The translations under genes were made by a program, and so were the position numbers. A stretch of DNA of 64,000 nucleotides from Holtiella sp036655075 (lineage in GTDB: Bacteria > Bacillota > Clostridia > Lachnospirales > Cellulosilyticaceae). Where the stretch lies: positions 1-64,000 of the forward strand of contig NZ_JAVVQU010000012.1 of the NCBI RefSeq assembly GCF_036655075.1. Direction: 5' to 3'. A model generated the notes under the pieces. That model was not told the origin of the DNA and did not search any database. It saw nothing but the letters and a program-made list of their open reading frames with translations. Position 1 is the stretch's first letter. Every line of letters starts with the position of its first letter. Below are positions 1 through 8,369 of this stretch, one piece after another.

Positions 1-12
1 CATAAATTTCAT
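1..12 (-). CDS. Start of a divergent gene cut by the window edge
   Basis: On the minus strand an ATG lies at 12-10, preceded by a strong GAGGAGG ribosome binding site at about 26-20. Only four codons (M-K-F-M) are inside the window, so the product cannot be named. It is divergent from the WYL regulator at 129, and such regulators often control the gene they are divergent from; that relation is an inference. Confidence 0.5.
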
Positions 13-128
13 TTGTATGCCTCCTCATTTTTATAACGAATACTGTCTCATTATATCTTCCTAATCTTGACAACAGTATGTCAGGGTTATAAATTAAATC
101 TATAAGTTACACAAAGGAGCCTCTACCT

Positions 129-1076
129 ATGAAAACGGATCGCCTAATAGCTATTATCATGATTCTTCTCAACTGTGAAAAAACTACTGCTACCAAACTT
201 TCTGAAATATTTGAAGTCACACCTAGAACCATTTATCGAGATATCGATACCATCGCTCAAGCTGGCATTCCTATTGTCACCACCACAGGTGTGGAAGGCG
301 GCATTGGTATATTACCCGCTTATAAAGTGGATAAACAGTTTTTTTCTGATTCGGACATTCAGTCCCTTTTAATGGGGCTTTCTAGTATTTCAACCACGTT
401 GCCTCAAAAAGAACTCATTGGTACAATAGAAAAACTCAAAACACTTCTACCTCCTGAGTATGCGCAGGATCTCTTACTTAAGTCCAATCAAATTACTATT
501 GATCTTACGACTTGGATGGGCAACAAAAAATTTATACCTACTTTAGAAAAACTTAAAAAGGCACTAAACACGAGTACACTTGTTAGATTTGACTACTATA
601 ACTTAGAAGGCACTAAAACCAATCGGGTTGTAGAACCCTATCAACTCATCCTTAAAGAATCTTGCTGGTACTTGCAGGGTCACTGTACTTTAAAAAACGA
701 CTTTAGAATCTTCAAGTTATCTCGCATATTCGGACTAAACATTGTAAACTCAACCTTCATCCCCCGTGACTTTACACCCCTGCCCCTGAGTGGAAAAGGT
801 TGGATTGACAAACAACTCATTTCTATACAGCTTCGTATTGATGCCTCTCTTCTAGAAAAAATGATAGAACTTTGCGGTGAAGAAAATATCCAAGCAGGTG
901 ATGGGCATACCTTTATTGTCAATTTTCCCTTTGTACCTGATGCTATGGGTTATAACCTTCTTCTAAGCTTTGGTGCTCAATGTGAATGTCTATCGCCTGA
1001 CTTTGTTCGCACAGCCTTAAAACATCATATCAAAAAGCTTTATCATATGTATGATAGCAGTCTACCTACCGAGTAG
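129..1076 (+). CDS. YafY-type transcriptional regulator with HTH and WYL domains
   Basis: A 315-residue DNA-binding regulator. Residues about 5-60 form a DeoR/HTH_11-type winged helix (recognition part around TPRTIYRDID). Residues about 140-215 hold the WYL ligand-sensing domain, with the signature triplet in CWYLQG. Its length is normal for the family. A good ribosome binding site (AAAGGAG) sits about 8 bases before the ATG. WYL proteins of this architecture sense small molecules or nucleotides and commonly regulate a divergent neighbour, here the gene starting at position 12. The effector cannot be predicted. The family assignment is secure and the target is inferred. Confidence 0.9.
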   Translation: MKTDRLIAIIMILLNCEKTTATKLSEIFEVTPRTIYRDIDTIAQAGIPIVTTTGVEGGIGILPAYKVDKQFFSDSDIQSLLMGLSSISTTLPQKELIGTIEKLKTLLPPEYAQDLLLKSNQITIDLTTWMGNKKFIPTLEKLKKALNTSTLVRFDYYNLEGTKTNRVVEPYQLILKESCWYLQGHCTLKNDFRIFKLSRIFGLNIVNSTFIPRDFTPLPLSGKGWIDKQLISIQLRIDASLLEKMIELCGEENIQAGDGHTFIVNFPFVPDAMGYNLLLSFGAQCECLSPDFVRTALKHHIKKLYHMYDSSLPTE

Positions 1077-1099
1077 ACGCCTGTATCACTTGAAACAAA

Positions 1100-1139
1100 A
1101 AGCCTTGCAATTTTCAAATCTTAAGGCGTTGCAAGGCTT
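1100..1139 (-). terminator. Terminator of the MFS transporter gene
   Basis: An 11-bp perfect inverted repeat (AAGCCTTGCAA / TTGCAAGGCTT) with an 18-nt loop. On the minus strand the stem is followed by TTTTGTTT, so it ends transcription of the gene at 1149-2390. It may also stop the convergent regulator transcript. Confidence 0.8.
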
Positions 1140-1148
1140 CTATTGTTC

Positions 1149-2390
1149 CTACTCTACACTTGTTCTTTCTGCTGCATAAATAGGACCATTGTCTTTTTTA
1201 GGTATCACAATCAAGCAAATCATACTCACCAAAGTAAGTGTACCCAGTAAGAAGGCCACCATGCGGTAGGGCAAAAACTCTCCAAGTATACCTGCTACAA
1301 ACTGAAAGGTTATCCCTCCTACAGCAAATATAGTACTAAACAAAGCCTGCACCCTTGCACGTATGTCGGGAGGCAAATAAGACTGGATAGCTACTGAACG
1401 AATTGTTGCACTAGCACTTCCAAGCGCCCCACACAAAAATCGGTTTACGACCATTAACGGATAAGGCATAAACAATAGCAAGGCATCCATACTATCGTAG
1501 ACTGTATACACTAGCTTGGTAAAAGCATAACGCTTATTGGCTGGTATGACAAACTTGTATTGTATCATGCCACCTAGCACCCTTCCTAGCATTTCAGCAC
1601 TTTTCAAAAAACCTAGCATGGTTATAGACAACATGGGCTGTGTTTGGTAATATGCTTGTGTCATAACAGTTACCCCTTCTGATGCCCCACAAGTAATACT
1701 CATATAGGTATAAATATTTTTCACTCCATGCTCTTGCTTCAAATACATAAAGCCTTCTTTCATATCCTTAAAGTACATCTTCAATGTATATTTTTCTGAT
1801 CTATGACATCTCTTTTCTTGAATGCACATTTCTGCAATAACTGAAATAAGTGTAAGCCCTGCTACACTATAAAAAATCATACTTATAGAAACTTGCTGAT
1901 ACAAAAAGGTTGCAACAGGTGCCATACAAATGGTAATCAAAGGATAAAGCATCCCACTCACTGCAAACCCCTTTTGCTCAAATCCTACTGGAATCAAGTC
2001 TGGATACCACGCAGAAAAGCTTAGTCTATAAAAGACAGAAATAGTCCCTACCATCAGTACGAAGACAATATACATCCCATAGTTAAATCCAATCTGTGTG
2101 GCCCATACACCCATGCCTAAATATAAAACCATCATGAGTAGGTCTAAACCTACAATCCATTTTTTCTTACTCCCCCTGTCTATAATCGGTGCAACCAATA
2201 TAGGCAAAATCACATCGGGTAGCATCCCGCATATTAATAAAATAGCTGCAAGTAGGGTGGACTGTGTCTCATCAAACACCAGAAGGCTAAGGGGCAGATT
2301 CATTGCCTCTCCACCTATCGCCGACAAGATTGTAGCCACTGTTATACACGAAAAATCCTTGGTCCATAAAGTCTCTTTTTTATTCCCCAT
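1149..2390 (-). CDS. MFS transporter
   Basis: A 413-residue major facilitator superfamily protein with about 12 hydrophobic segments. The loop between helices 2 and 3 carries a motif-A-like stretch (IDRGSKKKW, near residue 70), typical of proton-driven drug exporters of the MFS_1/MFS_3 group. The substrate is not predictable. A ribosome binding site (GAAGGAG) precedes the ATG. The gene lies 107 bp downstream of the TPR-type regulator at 2498-3673 on the same strand, so regulation by that protein is possible but unproven. Confidence 0.85.
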   Translation of the reverse strand: MGNKKETLWTKDFSCITVATILSAIGGEAMNLPLSLLVFDETQSTLLAAILLICGMLPDVILPILVAPIIDRGSKKKWIVGLDLLMMVLYLGMGVWATQIGFNYGMYIVFVLMVGTISVFYRLSFSAWYPDLIPVGFEQKGFAVSGMLYPLITICMAPVATFLYQQVSISMIFYSVAGLTLISVIAEMCIQEKRCHRSEKYTLKMYFKDMKEGFMYLKQEHGVKNIYTYMSITCGASEGVTVMTQAYYQTQPMLSITMLGFLKSAEMLGRVLGGMIQYKFVIPANKRYAFTKLVYTVYDSMDALLLFMPYPLMVVNRFLCGALGSASATIRSVAIQSYLPPDIRARVQALFSTIFAVGGITFQFVAGILGEFLPYRMVAFLLGTLTLVSMICLIVIPKKDNGPIYAAERTSVE

Positions 2391-2497
2391 TTTTACTTCT
2401 CCTTCTTCATCTCTTTCTCATTCAAGCATAACCTAGAATTAAAAAGATGTAAAAAGATATATTTTGAGAAATTTCAACTCTGTTTACCTATTTAAAC

Positions 2498-3673
2498 TTA
2501 CATCATCGTCATTTTTGAAGAAATTTCTTCTTGAAACTCAAAAGCTTTTTTATACTTTTTTTGTTTACGATAAGCCTGCGTTATTTGTTCTCTATAAAAA
2601 TAGATATAACCAAAGTGTTTTTCCTGCTCAAGAACTTTTATAAGCTGTTCCATCAGCTCTAAATAGTCAGGGTCTTTTAAGTAATCCTCTTTAAGCTCCA
2701 TCAAGGCTTCCTCATACATCAACTGATGTGCCTCTGACTCATCTTCCTTTTCTATGTAAGTCTTCATACCCTCTAGATAGAGCTGCACCTCTTCTAAACG
2801 CCCACTGCGAATGCAGACAAGTGCCTTTTTCTGGTAAAGCAAGAAACTTTCTTTAGTCATCTTGTTCAAGTACATCATAGCCTTTTCATAGTCCTTCTTA
2901 GTGAGGTAGACAGCTCCCATGTTATAATACACCGGCTCATCATCTCCTTGCCAATGTGTATGTTGCATCAATCGTAAGCCTCTTTCATAATGTTCAAGCA
3001 TTAATTCGTCTAAGTCCAATGTCGCATATGCATCAGCCTGTGCAAAAAAGGTATGTGCCAGTATATAAGTGTTGCCTTCCTCTACAGCTAGCTCCCTACA
3101 AATCTTAGCCCGCCTTTGAATTTCAGTGTAGTGTCCCAACTGATACAAAGGGATGAATACTTTCAAAAGACTATAGCTTGTCCCTAATATTCGATGGGCT
3201 TTTTCATAGGCTTCTAAAATTTCTTCCCACTTACTTTCTATAGGCGTAAGCAAATAAAAAATCCCTAACTGCTCTTCTGTCATACAATCCTTACAGCTTT
3301 TTACAAGCTCATATACGTCTTCTCCCTCTAGTCCACAAATCAACCTATAATCTAGGCCAAGCTCACTATAGCCCAAACACGCTCCTAGTGCTTTCACTTC
3401 TACAAAAGCCTCTCTTGGCAGTCCGTAATTCATTTGATAATAATACTGCTCTATCAGCTTTCTTCCCTCTTCTAATAGCTGTGAATCGTTGCAATAAGTG
3501 ATCCCTAAATTGGCAAATAACTTCATGACGATTTGCTCATCTGCCCTAACCTGCCCCTTTTCAATTTTGCACAGATAGCTCACTACACAGATGCCATAAC
3601 AAATCTCCTTTTGCCCCTTGTCTTGTTTGATTCGCTCCATACGCAGTAAGTTTCCTATAAAGTTTCCGCCCAT
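2498..3673 (-). CDS. XRE-type HTH regulator with TPR-like helical repeats
   Basis: A 391-residue protein. Residues about 5-65 read as a divergent XRE helix-turn-helix, with the end of the motif at SYLCKIEKGQV. The remaining 300 residues are amphipathic helices typical of tetratricopeptide repeats, best seen at YYNMGAVYLTKKDYEKAM. This layout matches the Rgg/PlcR-like regulators of Firmicutes, which often bind secreted peptides with the TPR part. No obvious signalling-peptide gene was seen next to it. It may control itself or the downstream MFS gene. The family is well supported; peptide sensing is inference. Confidence 0.75.
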   Translation of the reverse strand: MGGNFIGNLLRMERIKQDKGQKEICYGICVVSYLCKIEKGQVRADEQIVMKLFANLGITYCNDSQLLEEGRKLIEQYYYQMNYGLPREAFVEVKALGACLGYSELGLDYRLICGLEGEDVYELVKSCKDCMTEEQLGIFYLLTPIESKWEEILEAYEKAHRILGTSYSLLKVFIPLYQLGHYTEIQRRAKICRELAVEEGNTYILAHTFFAQADAYATLDLDELMLEHYERGLRLMQHTHWQGDDEPVYYNMGAVYLTKKDYEKAMMYLNKMTKESFLLYQKKALVCIRSGRLEEVQLYLEGMKTYIEKEDESEAHQLMYEEALMELKEDYLKDPDYLELMEQLIKVLEQEKHFGYIYFYREQITQAYRKQKKYKKAFEFQEEISSKMTMM

Positions 3674-3941
3674 ATGTTCACATCCTCATTCTGCTTGTTT
3701 TCTTTATTAGGTATTTTATCACATGTACTATCCTAAGCACTATTAGCTATATGAAATAAAACTAGCTAGTAAAAAAGTGACACTGTCTGGTCATATAAAA
3801 ATAGTACCTCCATATATGAAGGCACTCACTCTATTAACTATTAAACGGTAAGGTTAGATTTGCGCTTCTTTTAAGTATAGTACTTAAGGTAAGTGAAAAC
3901 AATATATACTATGGTATAATAGAATCAAAGAAATGATATAA

Positions 3942-4326
3942 CGAGATAATTGGTATAAAAACAAAGATATAAAAAAGCATACGAACTTTTTTAAAAAAAG
4001 GATATTAAATACTTTAAAGTTGGGCAAATTTTCTTCTCTTGCTAAAATTCATAAGTATTTATTAGATGAAATCTATAACTTTGCAGGGGAACTAAGAACA
4101 GTTAATATTGCAAAAGGGAATTTTCGTTTTGCACCATTGATGTATTTAGACGCTGCTTTGAAACATATAGATAAAATGCCTCAATCCACTTTCGATGAAA
4201 TCATAGAAAAATATGTCGAAATGAATATTGCTCACCCTTTCAGAGAGGGTAATGGAAGAAGTACAAGAATATGGGTTGACTTAATGCTAAAAGACAGCTT
4301 ATCAAAAACTTTGGTAATTTTTTTAC
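3942..4326 (+). pseudogene. Fic/DOC-family AMP-transferase remnant, truncated at both ends
   Basis: The frame open from 3942 encodes a typical Fic core: GKFSSLAKIH, then the GNFRFAPL strand and the catalytic motif HPFREGNGR, which carries the His and phosphate-binding residues needed for AMP transfer. Similarity ends abruptly after LMLKDSLSK (about 4307). The usual C-terminal half (DWxxIDKxxYLxAMERSP) is missing and is replaced by unrelated sequence. At the 5' end the frame is closed by TAA at 3939-3941, and the first possible start (TTG at 4020) lies inside the domain without a ribosome binding site. I call it a decayed toxin-like gene; a short active product is unlikely. Confidence 0.75.
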
Positions 4327-4382
4327 TCAATATGTTTTTTTATAAGCTGTTTACTTTTTCAACTTTAATAGGACCTTCTCGT

Positions 4383-4429
4383 CCAAGTTTCATAATGATT
4401 AAATCTGTTCCTATCATTATGAAACTTGG
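4383..4429. repeat. 17-bp perfect inverted repeat after the Fic remnant
   Basis: CCAAGTTTCATAATGAT at 4383-4399 is repeated in inverse orientation at 4413-4429 with a 13-nt spacer. It is not followed by a T-run on either strand, so it does not look like a normal terminator. It lies in non-homologous sequence that replaced the 3' half of the Fic gene and may mark the end of a lost mobile element. Confidence 0.6.
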
Positions 4430-4518
4430 GCATTCTTTGTTCCTATTTACCTTAAAGCTTTAGGACTTTCCTATGATTTATCTAAAACAATACATTATTT
4501 CCATCACCTACTCTACAC

Positions 4519-6348
4519 TTATTCCACAGTCACAGACTTGGCTAAATTCCTAGGTTTATCCACATCATTTCCTTTGAGTACAGATGTGTAATACGCCAAA
4601 AGTTGTGTAGGGACAACTGCCAAAATAGGCATGAGTAGATCGCTTGTCTTTGGAATTTCAATGACTTGGTCTGCCACTTGTTGAATATGTGGTGTGTCTT
4701 CTTTGGCAATGGCAATGACATAGCCTCCTCTTGCTTTGACTTCTTTCATGTTGGAAACCATTTTTTCTACAAGGTGGTCTTGTGTTGCAATGGCAAGTAC
4801 AGGTGTGCCTTCTTCAATAAGAGCGATGGTTCCATGCTTCAATTCTCCTGCTGCAAAGGCTTCTGTATGAAGGTAAGAAATCTCTTTGATCTTAAGAGCT
4901 GCTTCCATAGCTGTTGTGTAGTCTACACCACGGCCTAGATAGAAAGCACTAGTAGCTTCTACCAATATACGGGCTACATCTTGAATGTGATCTTTCTCAC
5001 TTAAGATGATTTCTACCTGAGTGCCTAATGCCTCAACCTCTTGAATATAGTCTGTGTAGCCTCCTTCAGTAAGGGTACCTTTTGTATAAGCAAAGTGCAA
5101 AGCTAATATATAAAAGGCCACTAGTTGTGCTGTGTAAGCCTTAGTTGAAGCTACTGCAATTTCTGGCCCAGCCCATGTGTAAAATAGGTCATCGGCTTCT
5201 CTAGCTACTGAAGACCCTACCACATTGGTGATGGCAAGTATTCTGCCGCCTCTACGTTTAGCCTCTTTCAAGGCTGCTAGTGTATCTGCTGTTTCACCTG
5301 ACTGTGACACGACAATAAGAAGTGTTTTACGATCTATAAAAGGGTCACTATATCGAAACTCTGAAGCAATATCTACAGTTACAGGAATCCTTGCCAACTT
5401 CTCTATGGCATATTTTCCCACAAGGCCTGCATGGTACGCTGTTCCACAAGCTACAATATATATCTTATCTATTTGCTGTAAATCTTCTTTTTGAAGTTTA
5501 ATCCCGTCCAAATGAATATGCCCCTTTTCATCTAGACGTCTCCCAAGTGTCTCTCGAATAGCTGTAGGTTGCTCGTAGATTTCTTTCATCATAAAATGGC
5601 TATATCCATTTTTAGAAGCGGCTTCTTTATTCCAATCTATATGAGTCACTGTCTTATTCACCAAATGACCTTGTGAATCTTGGATACGTAAGTGACCTTT
5701 ATCTAAAATAACCACTTCATGATTATCTAGATAGTACACATCTCTTGTAAAACTAAGGATTGCTGGAATGTCAGAAGCTACAACATATTCCCCATCCTTC
5801 ACACCTACTACAAGGGGACTTTCTTTCCTTGTTGCCATAAAAGTATCTGGATAACGACTACTGATTATCCCCAGTGCATACGCCCCTTTTAGACGACTAA
5901 GCGCTTGATACACAGCATTTTCAAAGTCTCCTTCATCGTATAAATCTATAAGATGAGGAATGACTTCTGTATCTGTATCAGAAACAAAGGTATATCCTTT
6001 TTCTACAAGTTCTGCTTTTAGTTCCAAATAATTTTCAATAATGCCATTGTGTACAACAGCTATCGTTTCGTCCTCACTTAGGTGAGGATGGGCATTTTCT
6101 TTTGAAGGTACCCCATGTGTAGCCCATCTTGTATGCCCAATCCCTATGCTACCTACCATATGCTCTTCTTTGACTACAGCTTCTAGTACTTTCAGGCGTC
6201 CCTTTTCCTTAACACATTTGAGTAGATGCTTTTCGTCTAATATAGCTACACCGGATGAGTCATACCCTCTGTACTCAAGGGCACTAAGCCCTTCCAAAAT
6301 AATTGCTATTGCATCTTGTTTTCCATAAAATCCTACAATTCCACACAT
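4519..6348 (-). CDS. glmS: Glutamine-fructose-6-phosphate aminotransferase (isomerizing)
   Basis: A 609-residue enzyme converting fructose-6-phosphate and glutamine to glucosamine-6-phosphate, the first step of UDP-GlcNAc and peptidoglycan precursor synthesis. It begins MCGIVGF, with Cys2 as the N-terminal glutaminase nucleophile. The N-terminal class-II glutamine amidotransferase domain (about 1-220) is followed by two SIS sugar-isomerase domains (about 285-425 and 455-600), with SQSGETADT as the sugar-phosphate loop, and ends KSVTVE as in the family. It is full length. Expression should be feedback-controlled by the glmS ribozyme just upstream. Assignment is certain. Confidence 0.98.
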   Translation of the reverse strand: MCGIVGFYGKQDAIAIILEGLSALEYRGYDSSGVAILDEKHLLKCVKEKGRLKVLEAVVKEEHMVGSIGIGHTRWATHGVPSKENAHPHLSEDETIAVVHNGIIENYLELKAELVEKGYTFVSDTDTEVIPHLIDLYDEGDFENAVYQALSRLKGAYALGIISSRYPDTFMATRKESPLVVGVKDGEYVVASDIPAILSFTRDVYYLDNHEVVILDKGHLRIQDSQGHLVNKTVTHIDWNKEAASKNGYSHFMMKEIYEQPTAIRETLGRRLDEKGHIHLDGIKLQKEDLQQIDKIYIVACGTAYHAGLVGKYAIEKLARIPVTVDIASEFRYSDPFIDRKTLLIVVSQSGETADTLAALKEAKRRGGRILAITNVVGSSVAREADDLFYTWAGPEIAVASTKAYTAQLVAFYILALHFAYTKGTLTEGGYTDYIQEVEALGTQVEIILSEKDHIQDVARILVEATSAFYLGRGVDYTTAMEAALKIKEISYLHTEAFAAGELKHGTIALIEEGTPVLAIATQDHLVEKMVSNMKEVKARGGYVIAIAKEDTPHIQQVADQVIEIPKTSDLLMPILAVVPTQLLAYYTSVLKGNDVDKPRNLAKSVTVE

Positions 6349-6364
6349 CTTTTACAACCTCCTG

Positions 6365-6514
6365 ATTTGATCAGGGGGAACTCACTCAAGATGTTTTGTC
6401 TTATAAGTTGCCCTATAGTTTTGTCATCTTGTTAGGGTGTGATCCCTCTAGAGCATCCGCCGAATTTTCGATCACTCTAGCCCTCGTCAACTTGACTTGT
6501 CAAGTTCTGGCGCT
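6365..6514 (-). ncRNA. glmS ribozyme riboswitch
   Basis: The minus strand upstream of glmS carries the conserved ribozyme core in order: AGCGCCAGAACTTG (P1/P2 with the cleavage site 5' of the G at 6513), GACGAGG, a hairpin leading to TTCGGCGGATG, then the P3 and P4 parts down to GAGTGAGTTCCCCC. In the known RNA, glucosamine-6-phosphate acts as a cofactor for self-cleavage, which destabilises the mRNA. The element ends 17 bases before the start codon. A short hairpin (CCTGAT / ATCAGG, 6361-6375) follows it and overlaps the glmS ribosome binding site. Confidence 0.93.
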
Positions 6515-6583
6515 TCATCTTTTTCTTTCCCCCTTGTAGATGGATTACTTTTATATTTTATTCAAATCCCTAAAAAATGTCAC

Positions 6584-6631
6584 AAAAGGACTATAAAACT
6601 AGAAATTATCAACTCGTTTTATAGCCCTTTT
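6584..6631 (-). terminator. Terminator of the hsmA-like operon
   Basis: A hairpin with stem CTATAAAAC / GTTTTATAG, extended by AAAAGGA / CCCTTTT. It lies 95 bp downstream of the hsmA-like stop codon and is followed on the minus strand by a T-rich tract. Its core and part of its loop match the hairpin at 63688-63735. Confidence 0.75.
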
Positions 6632-6725
6632 ACTATTTAGTAGGGTTAATATTCATTTTCATAAAGAGTTTATGCATTTCGCAACAACCTCTCGTTCATT
6701 CATCTACAAAATATAGCTCTACTTA

Positions 6726-7106
6726 TTAGCGCATACCAATGTACATGCCTATAAAGTATGGAATGAGCCATATTGCCCATACTACAATACTAAACTTATG
6801 GAAAGATTGCTTCTTTGATGCATCTCCTTTGTACAGTACCCATGTCGCCCAACCTGCGTGGAATAACATGAGAACGATAGCAATAAAACCTGTAATGCCA
6901 TGCAGCGGTGAAGCTACTGCCTCTGCACTTTTAGCAATGGCACCCATTGTTAAGGTGCCTATAGTATCACATACTAGACCCAACCAAAAAATGATGACAT
7001 GCTTCTTGGCAAGTATGCCTGCTTTTCTTTCTCCAAATACCCCAATAGTATAAACGACTAATGCTAATGTGATGGTTACAATTGCAAAGATTAATTTAGA
7101 ATCCAT
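6726..7106 (-). CDS. hsmA: HsmA-like membrane protein (TIGR03987 family)
   Basis: A 126-residue protein with four predicted membrane helices and short loops, full length for the TIGR03987/HsmA family. In Clostridioides difficile HsmA is a heme-responsive membrane protein protecting against oxidative stress and redox-active compounds, and it is co-transcribed with the MarR repressor HsmR. Here the MarR gene lies immediately upstream and overlaps by one base (TAATG), the same arrangement. Several His residues lie in or near the helices and could bind heme; this is a guess. Family and operon are clear. Heme as ligand is inferred from the homologous system. Confidence 0.8.
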   Translation of the reverse strand: MDSKLIFAIVTITLALVVYTIGVFGERKAGILAKKHVIIFWLGLVCDTIGTLTMGAIAKSAEAVASPLHGITGFIAIVLMLFHAGWATWVLYKGDASKKQSFHKFSIVVWAIWLIPYFIGMYIGMR

Positions 7107-7546
7107 TATATTTTCTCCTCTTTAATTTTACGACTTAATAGTTGAAGTGCTTCGGTAATTTGTGCAACTTCTGCTGCACTGAGCTTATCAAAAACTTGAC
7201 TAAAACTTGTATTCATACTTTCTCTAAAGGTCTTGGCAAACGCTCTTCCTTGTTCTGAAAAGGTAATGTACGTATTCCTTTTATCTGTATCTCTTTTTTC
7301 CTTTTGTAAGTATCCTGCTTCTTCTAACCGACTTACAATACCAGATACCGTTGCCTTAGAAAGAGACAGTTCCCCACATAATCTAGATATGGTCATCTCT
7401 TTGTTGTGTGCAATAAGCTTAATCACTAACGTCTGCTGAGGTGTCAGTCCAATCTCTTTCATACTTTGACCAATTTGACAGTGCATACTCGAATAAATCT
7501 CTTTGATCAACATGACCATTTCAAAATCTTTCTTCTCTCTCCCCAT
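7106..7546 (-). CDS. MarR-family repressor (HsmR-like)
   Basis: A 146-residue winged-helix regulator. Residues about 30-105 form the MarR DNA-binding domain (TISRLCGELSLSKATVSGIVSRLEEAGYL) followed by the wing (RDTDKRNTYITFSEQGR). It starts at an ATG with ribosome binding site GGGAGG. It is the middle gene of a three-gene operon (7808 to 6726), and the 18-bp palindrome between promoter and first gene (7817-7834) is the expected site of autorepression. By synteny with C. difficile hsmRA it may respond to heme, which needs experimental proof. Confidence 0.85.
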   Translation of the reverse strand: MGREKKDFEMVMLIKEIYSSMHCQIGQSMKEIGLTPQQTLVIKLIAHNKEMTISRLCGELSLSKATVSGIVSRLEEAGYLQKEKRDTDKRNTYITFSEQGRAFAKTFRESMNTSFSQVFDKLSAAEVAQITEALQLLSRKIKEEKI

Positions 7547-7556
7547 TATTGCCTCC

Positions 7557-7808
7557 CTATATGGATTTTTCTATATTCCTATTCCACTTCATCCAGCCTA
7601 TTCCAAAGCATACGCCACCACCAAAAAGCGCTGTTCTAAGCCCAATATAAAAAGGTGCCCAGTAAATGGGATTAATAAAAGTAGTGGAGCGGATTACAAT
7701 ACTCAATGTCATCATAAATGCCATAATCATCATACCTGCCATCATCCATACCAATGCTGCTAGAACCATCAAAGTTCTTTTACCACATCTTGGTGTAAAA
7801 TCCTTCAC
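7557..7808 (-). CDS. Small membrane protein of unknown function, first gene of the MarR operon
   Basis: An 83-residue protein with two hydrophobic segments (about 13-38 and 46-70), the first rich in Met. No named family is recognised. The frame opens with GTG at 7808; GGAG lies only two bases before it, so the true start is uncertain, and an internal TTG or ATG (about residues 13-14) is an alternative. It is 10 bp upstream of the marR gene, directly behind the promoter and operator, and so probably responds to the same signal as the HsmA-like protein. Confidence 0.6.
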   Translation of the reverse strand: MKDFTPRCGKRTLMVLAALVWMMAGMMIMAFMMTLSIVIRSTTFINPIYWAPFYIGLRTALFGGGVCFGIGWMKWNRNIEKSI

Positions 7809-7816
7809 ATCTCCAT

Positions 7817-7834
7817 TAGTTCGTATACGAACTA
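7817..7834. promoter_or_regulatory. 18-bp perfect palindrome, likely MarR operator
   Basis: TAGTTCGTATACGAACTA is perfectly self-complementary and lies just downstream of the -10 box, overlapping the expected transcription start region of the three-gene operon. The size and half-site spacing fit MarR dimers, and a MarR gene is in the operon. Binding at this position would block initiation or clearance. Confidence 0.8.
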
Positions 7835-7846
7835 TTTTACTTCTTT

Positions 7847-7875
7847 ATTCTATGTCGCTTTCTACTATTTGTCAA
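7847..7875 (-). promoter_or_regulatory. Sigma-A-type promoter of the MarR/HsmA operon
   Basis: On the minus strand, TTGACA (7875-7870) and TAGAAT (7852-7847) are separated by exactly 17 bases. The palindromic operator begins 12 bases after the -10 box. Confidence 0.8.
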
Positions 7876-7976
7876 CTAGTATTTTTTATTCATGCATACT
7901 TCATTAGAATAGGGTATAATGAAGTTATCTTGTAGTAAATCATGAAGGTTTGCACCTTTATCCAGGAGGACATACT

Positions 7977-8333
7977 ATGAAAAAATTAATATTTATTAGT
8001 CTCATGAGCTTAAGCACGCTCTTCTTACTTGTTGGATGTGGTGGTAGCTCTGTTTCTAACCGAGATATTGAAAGATTGTATAGCACCGACCAAGGCAATC
8101 GTCATATTGTGGTAATTGAAGTAAAACAATCCCATCTCTCCTTCGACCTTAGTAAGCACCTTAAAGATGCTATGAATAAGGTCGAAATTGCCATTCCTGT
8201 AGATCAACAATTTTATGAGGATGTGGAAAAAGGGGATAAGCTCAGTAGCGATTTTAGAATGGGTTCACTGCTCACTTCAGGCAGTGTAGGTTCTTGGGAT
8301 ATTACTGTTAAGGATAAGCTCATTCTAGAATAA
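7977..8333 (+). CDS. Small lipoprotein of unknown function
   Basis: A 118-residue protein. A lipoprotein signal peptide (MKKL, hydrophobic core, lipobox LVGC with Cys21) predicts lipid anchoring on the outer face of the membrane. The mature part has about 97 residues and matches no family I recognise. The start chosen is the ATG at 7977, which has a near-ideal site (AGGAGGACATACT). An in-frame TTG 27 bases upstream is rejected because the signal peptide would be displaced. It is divergent from the MarR operon, with a TATAAT at 7915-7920, and ends at a long terminator hairpin, so it is monocistronic. Confidence 0.75.
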   Translation: MKKLIFISLMSLSTLFLLVGCGGSSVSNRDIERLYSTDQGNRHIVVIEVKQSHLSFDLSKHLKDAMNKVEIAIPVDQQFYEDVEKGDKLSSDFRMGSLLTSGSVGSWDITVKDKLILE

Positions 8334-8369
8334 GAGTTGAGTACCCTTTGTATATGTTTGATGTTTTAC

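Noticed and set aside
3674..3941. Palindrome-like AGTACTTAAGGTAAGTG upstream of the Fic remnant as a regulator site
   Set aside because: Imperfect, and there is no regulator gene with matching specificity nearby; kept out as unsupported.
3942..4463. Functional Fic toxin-antitoxin pair
   Set aside because: Gene is truncated at both ends and no antitoxin gene lies beside it.
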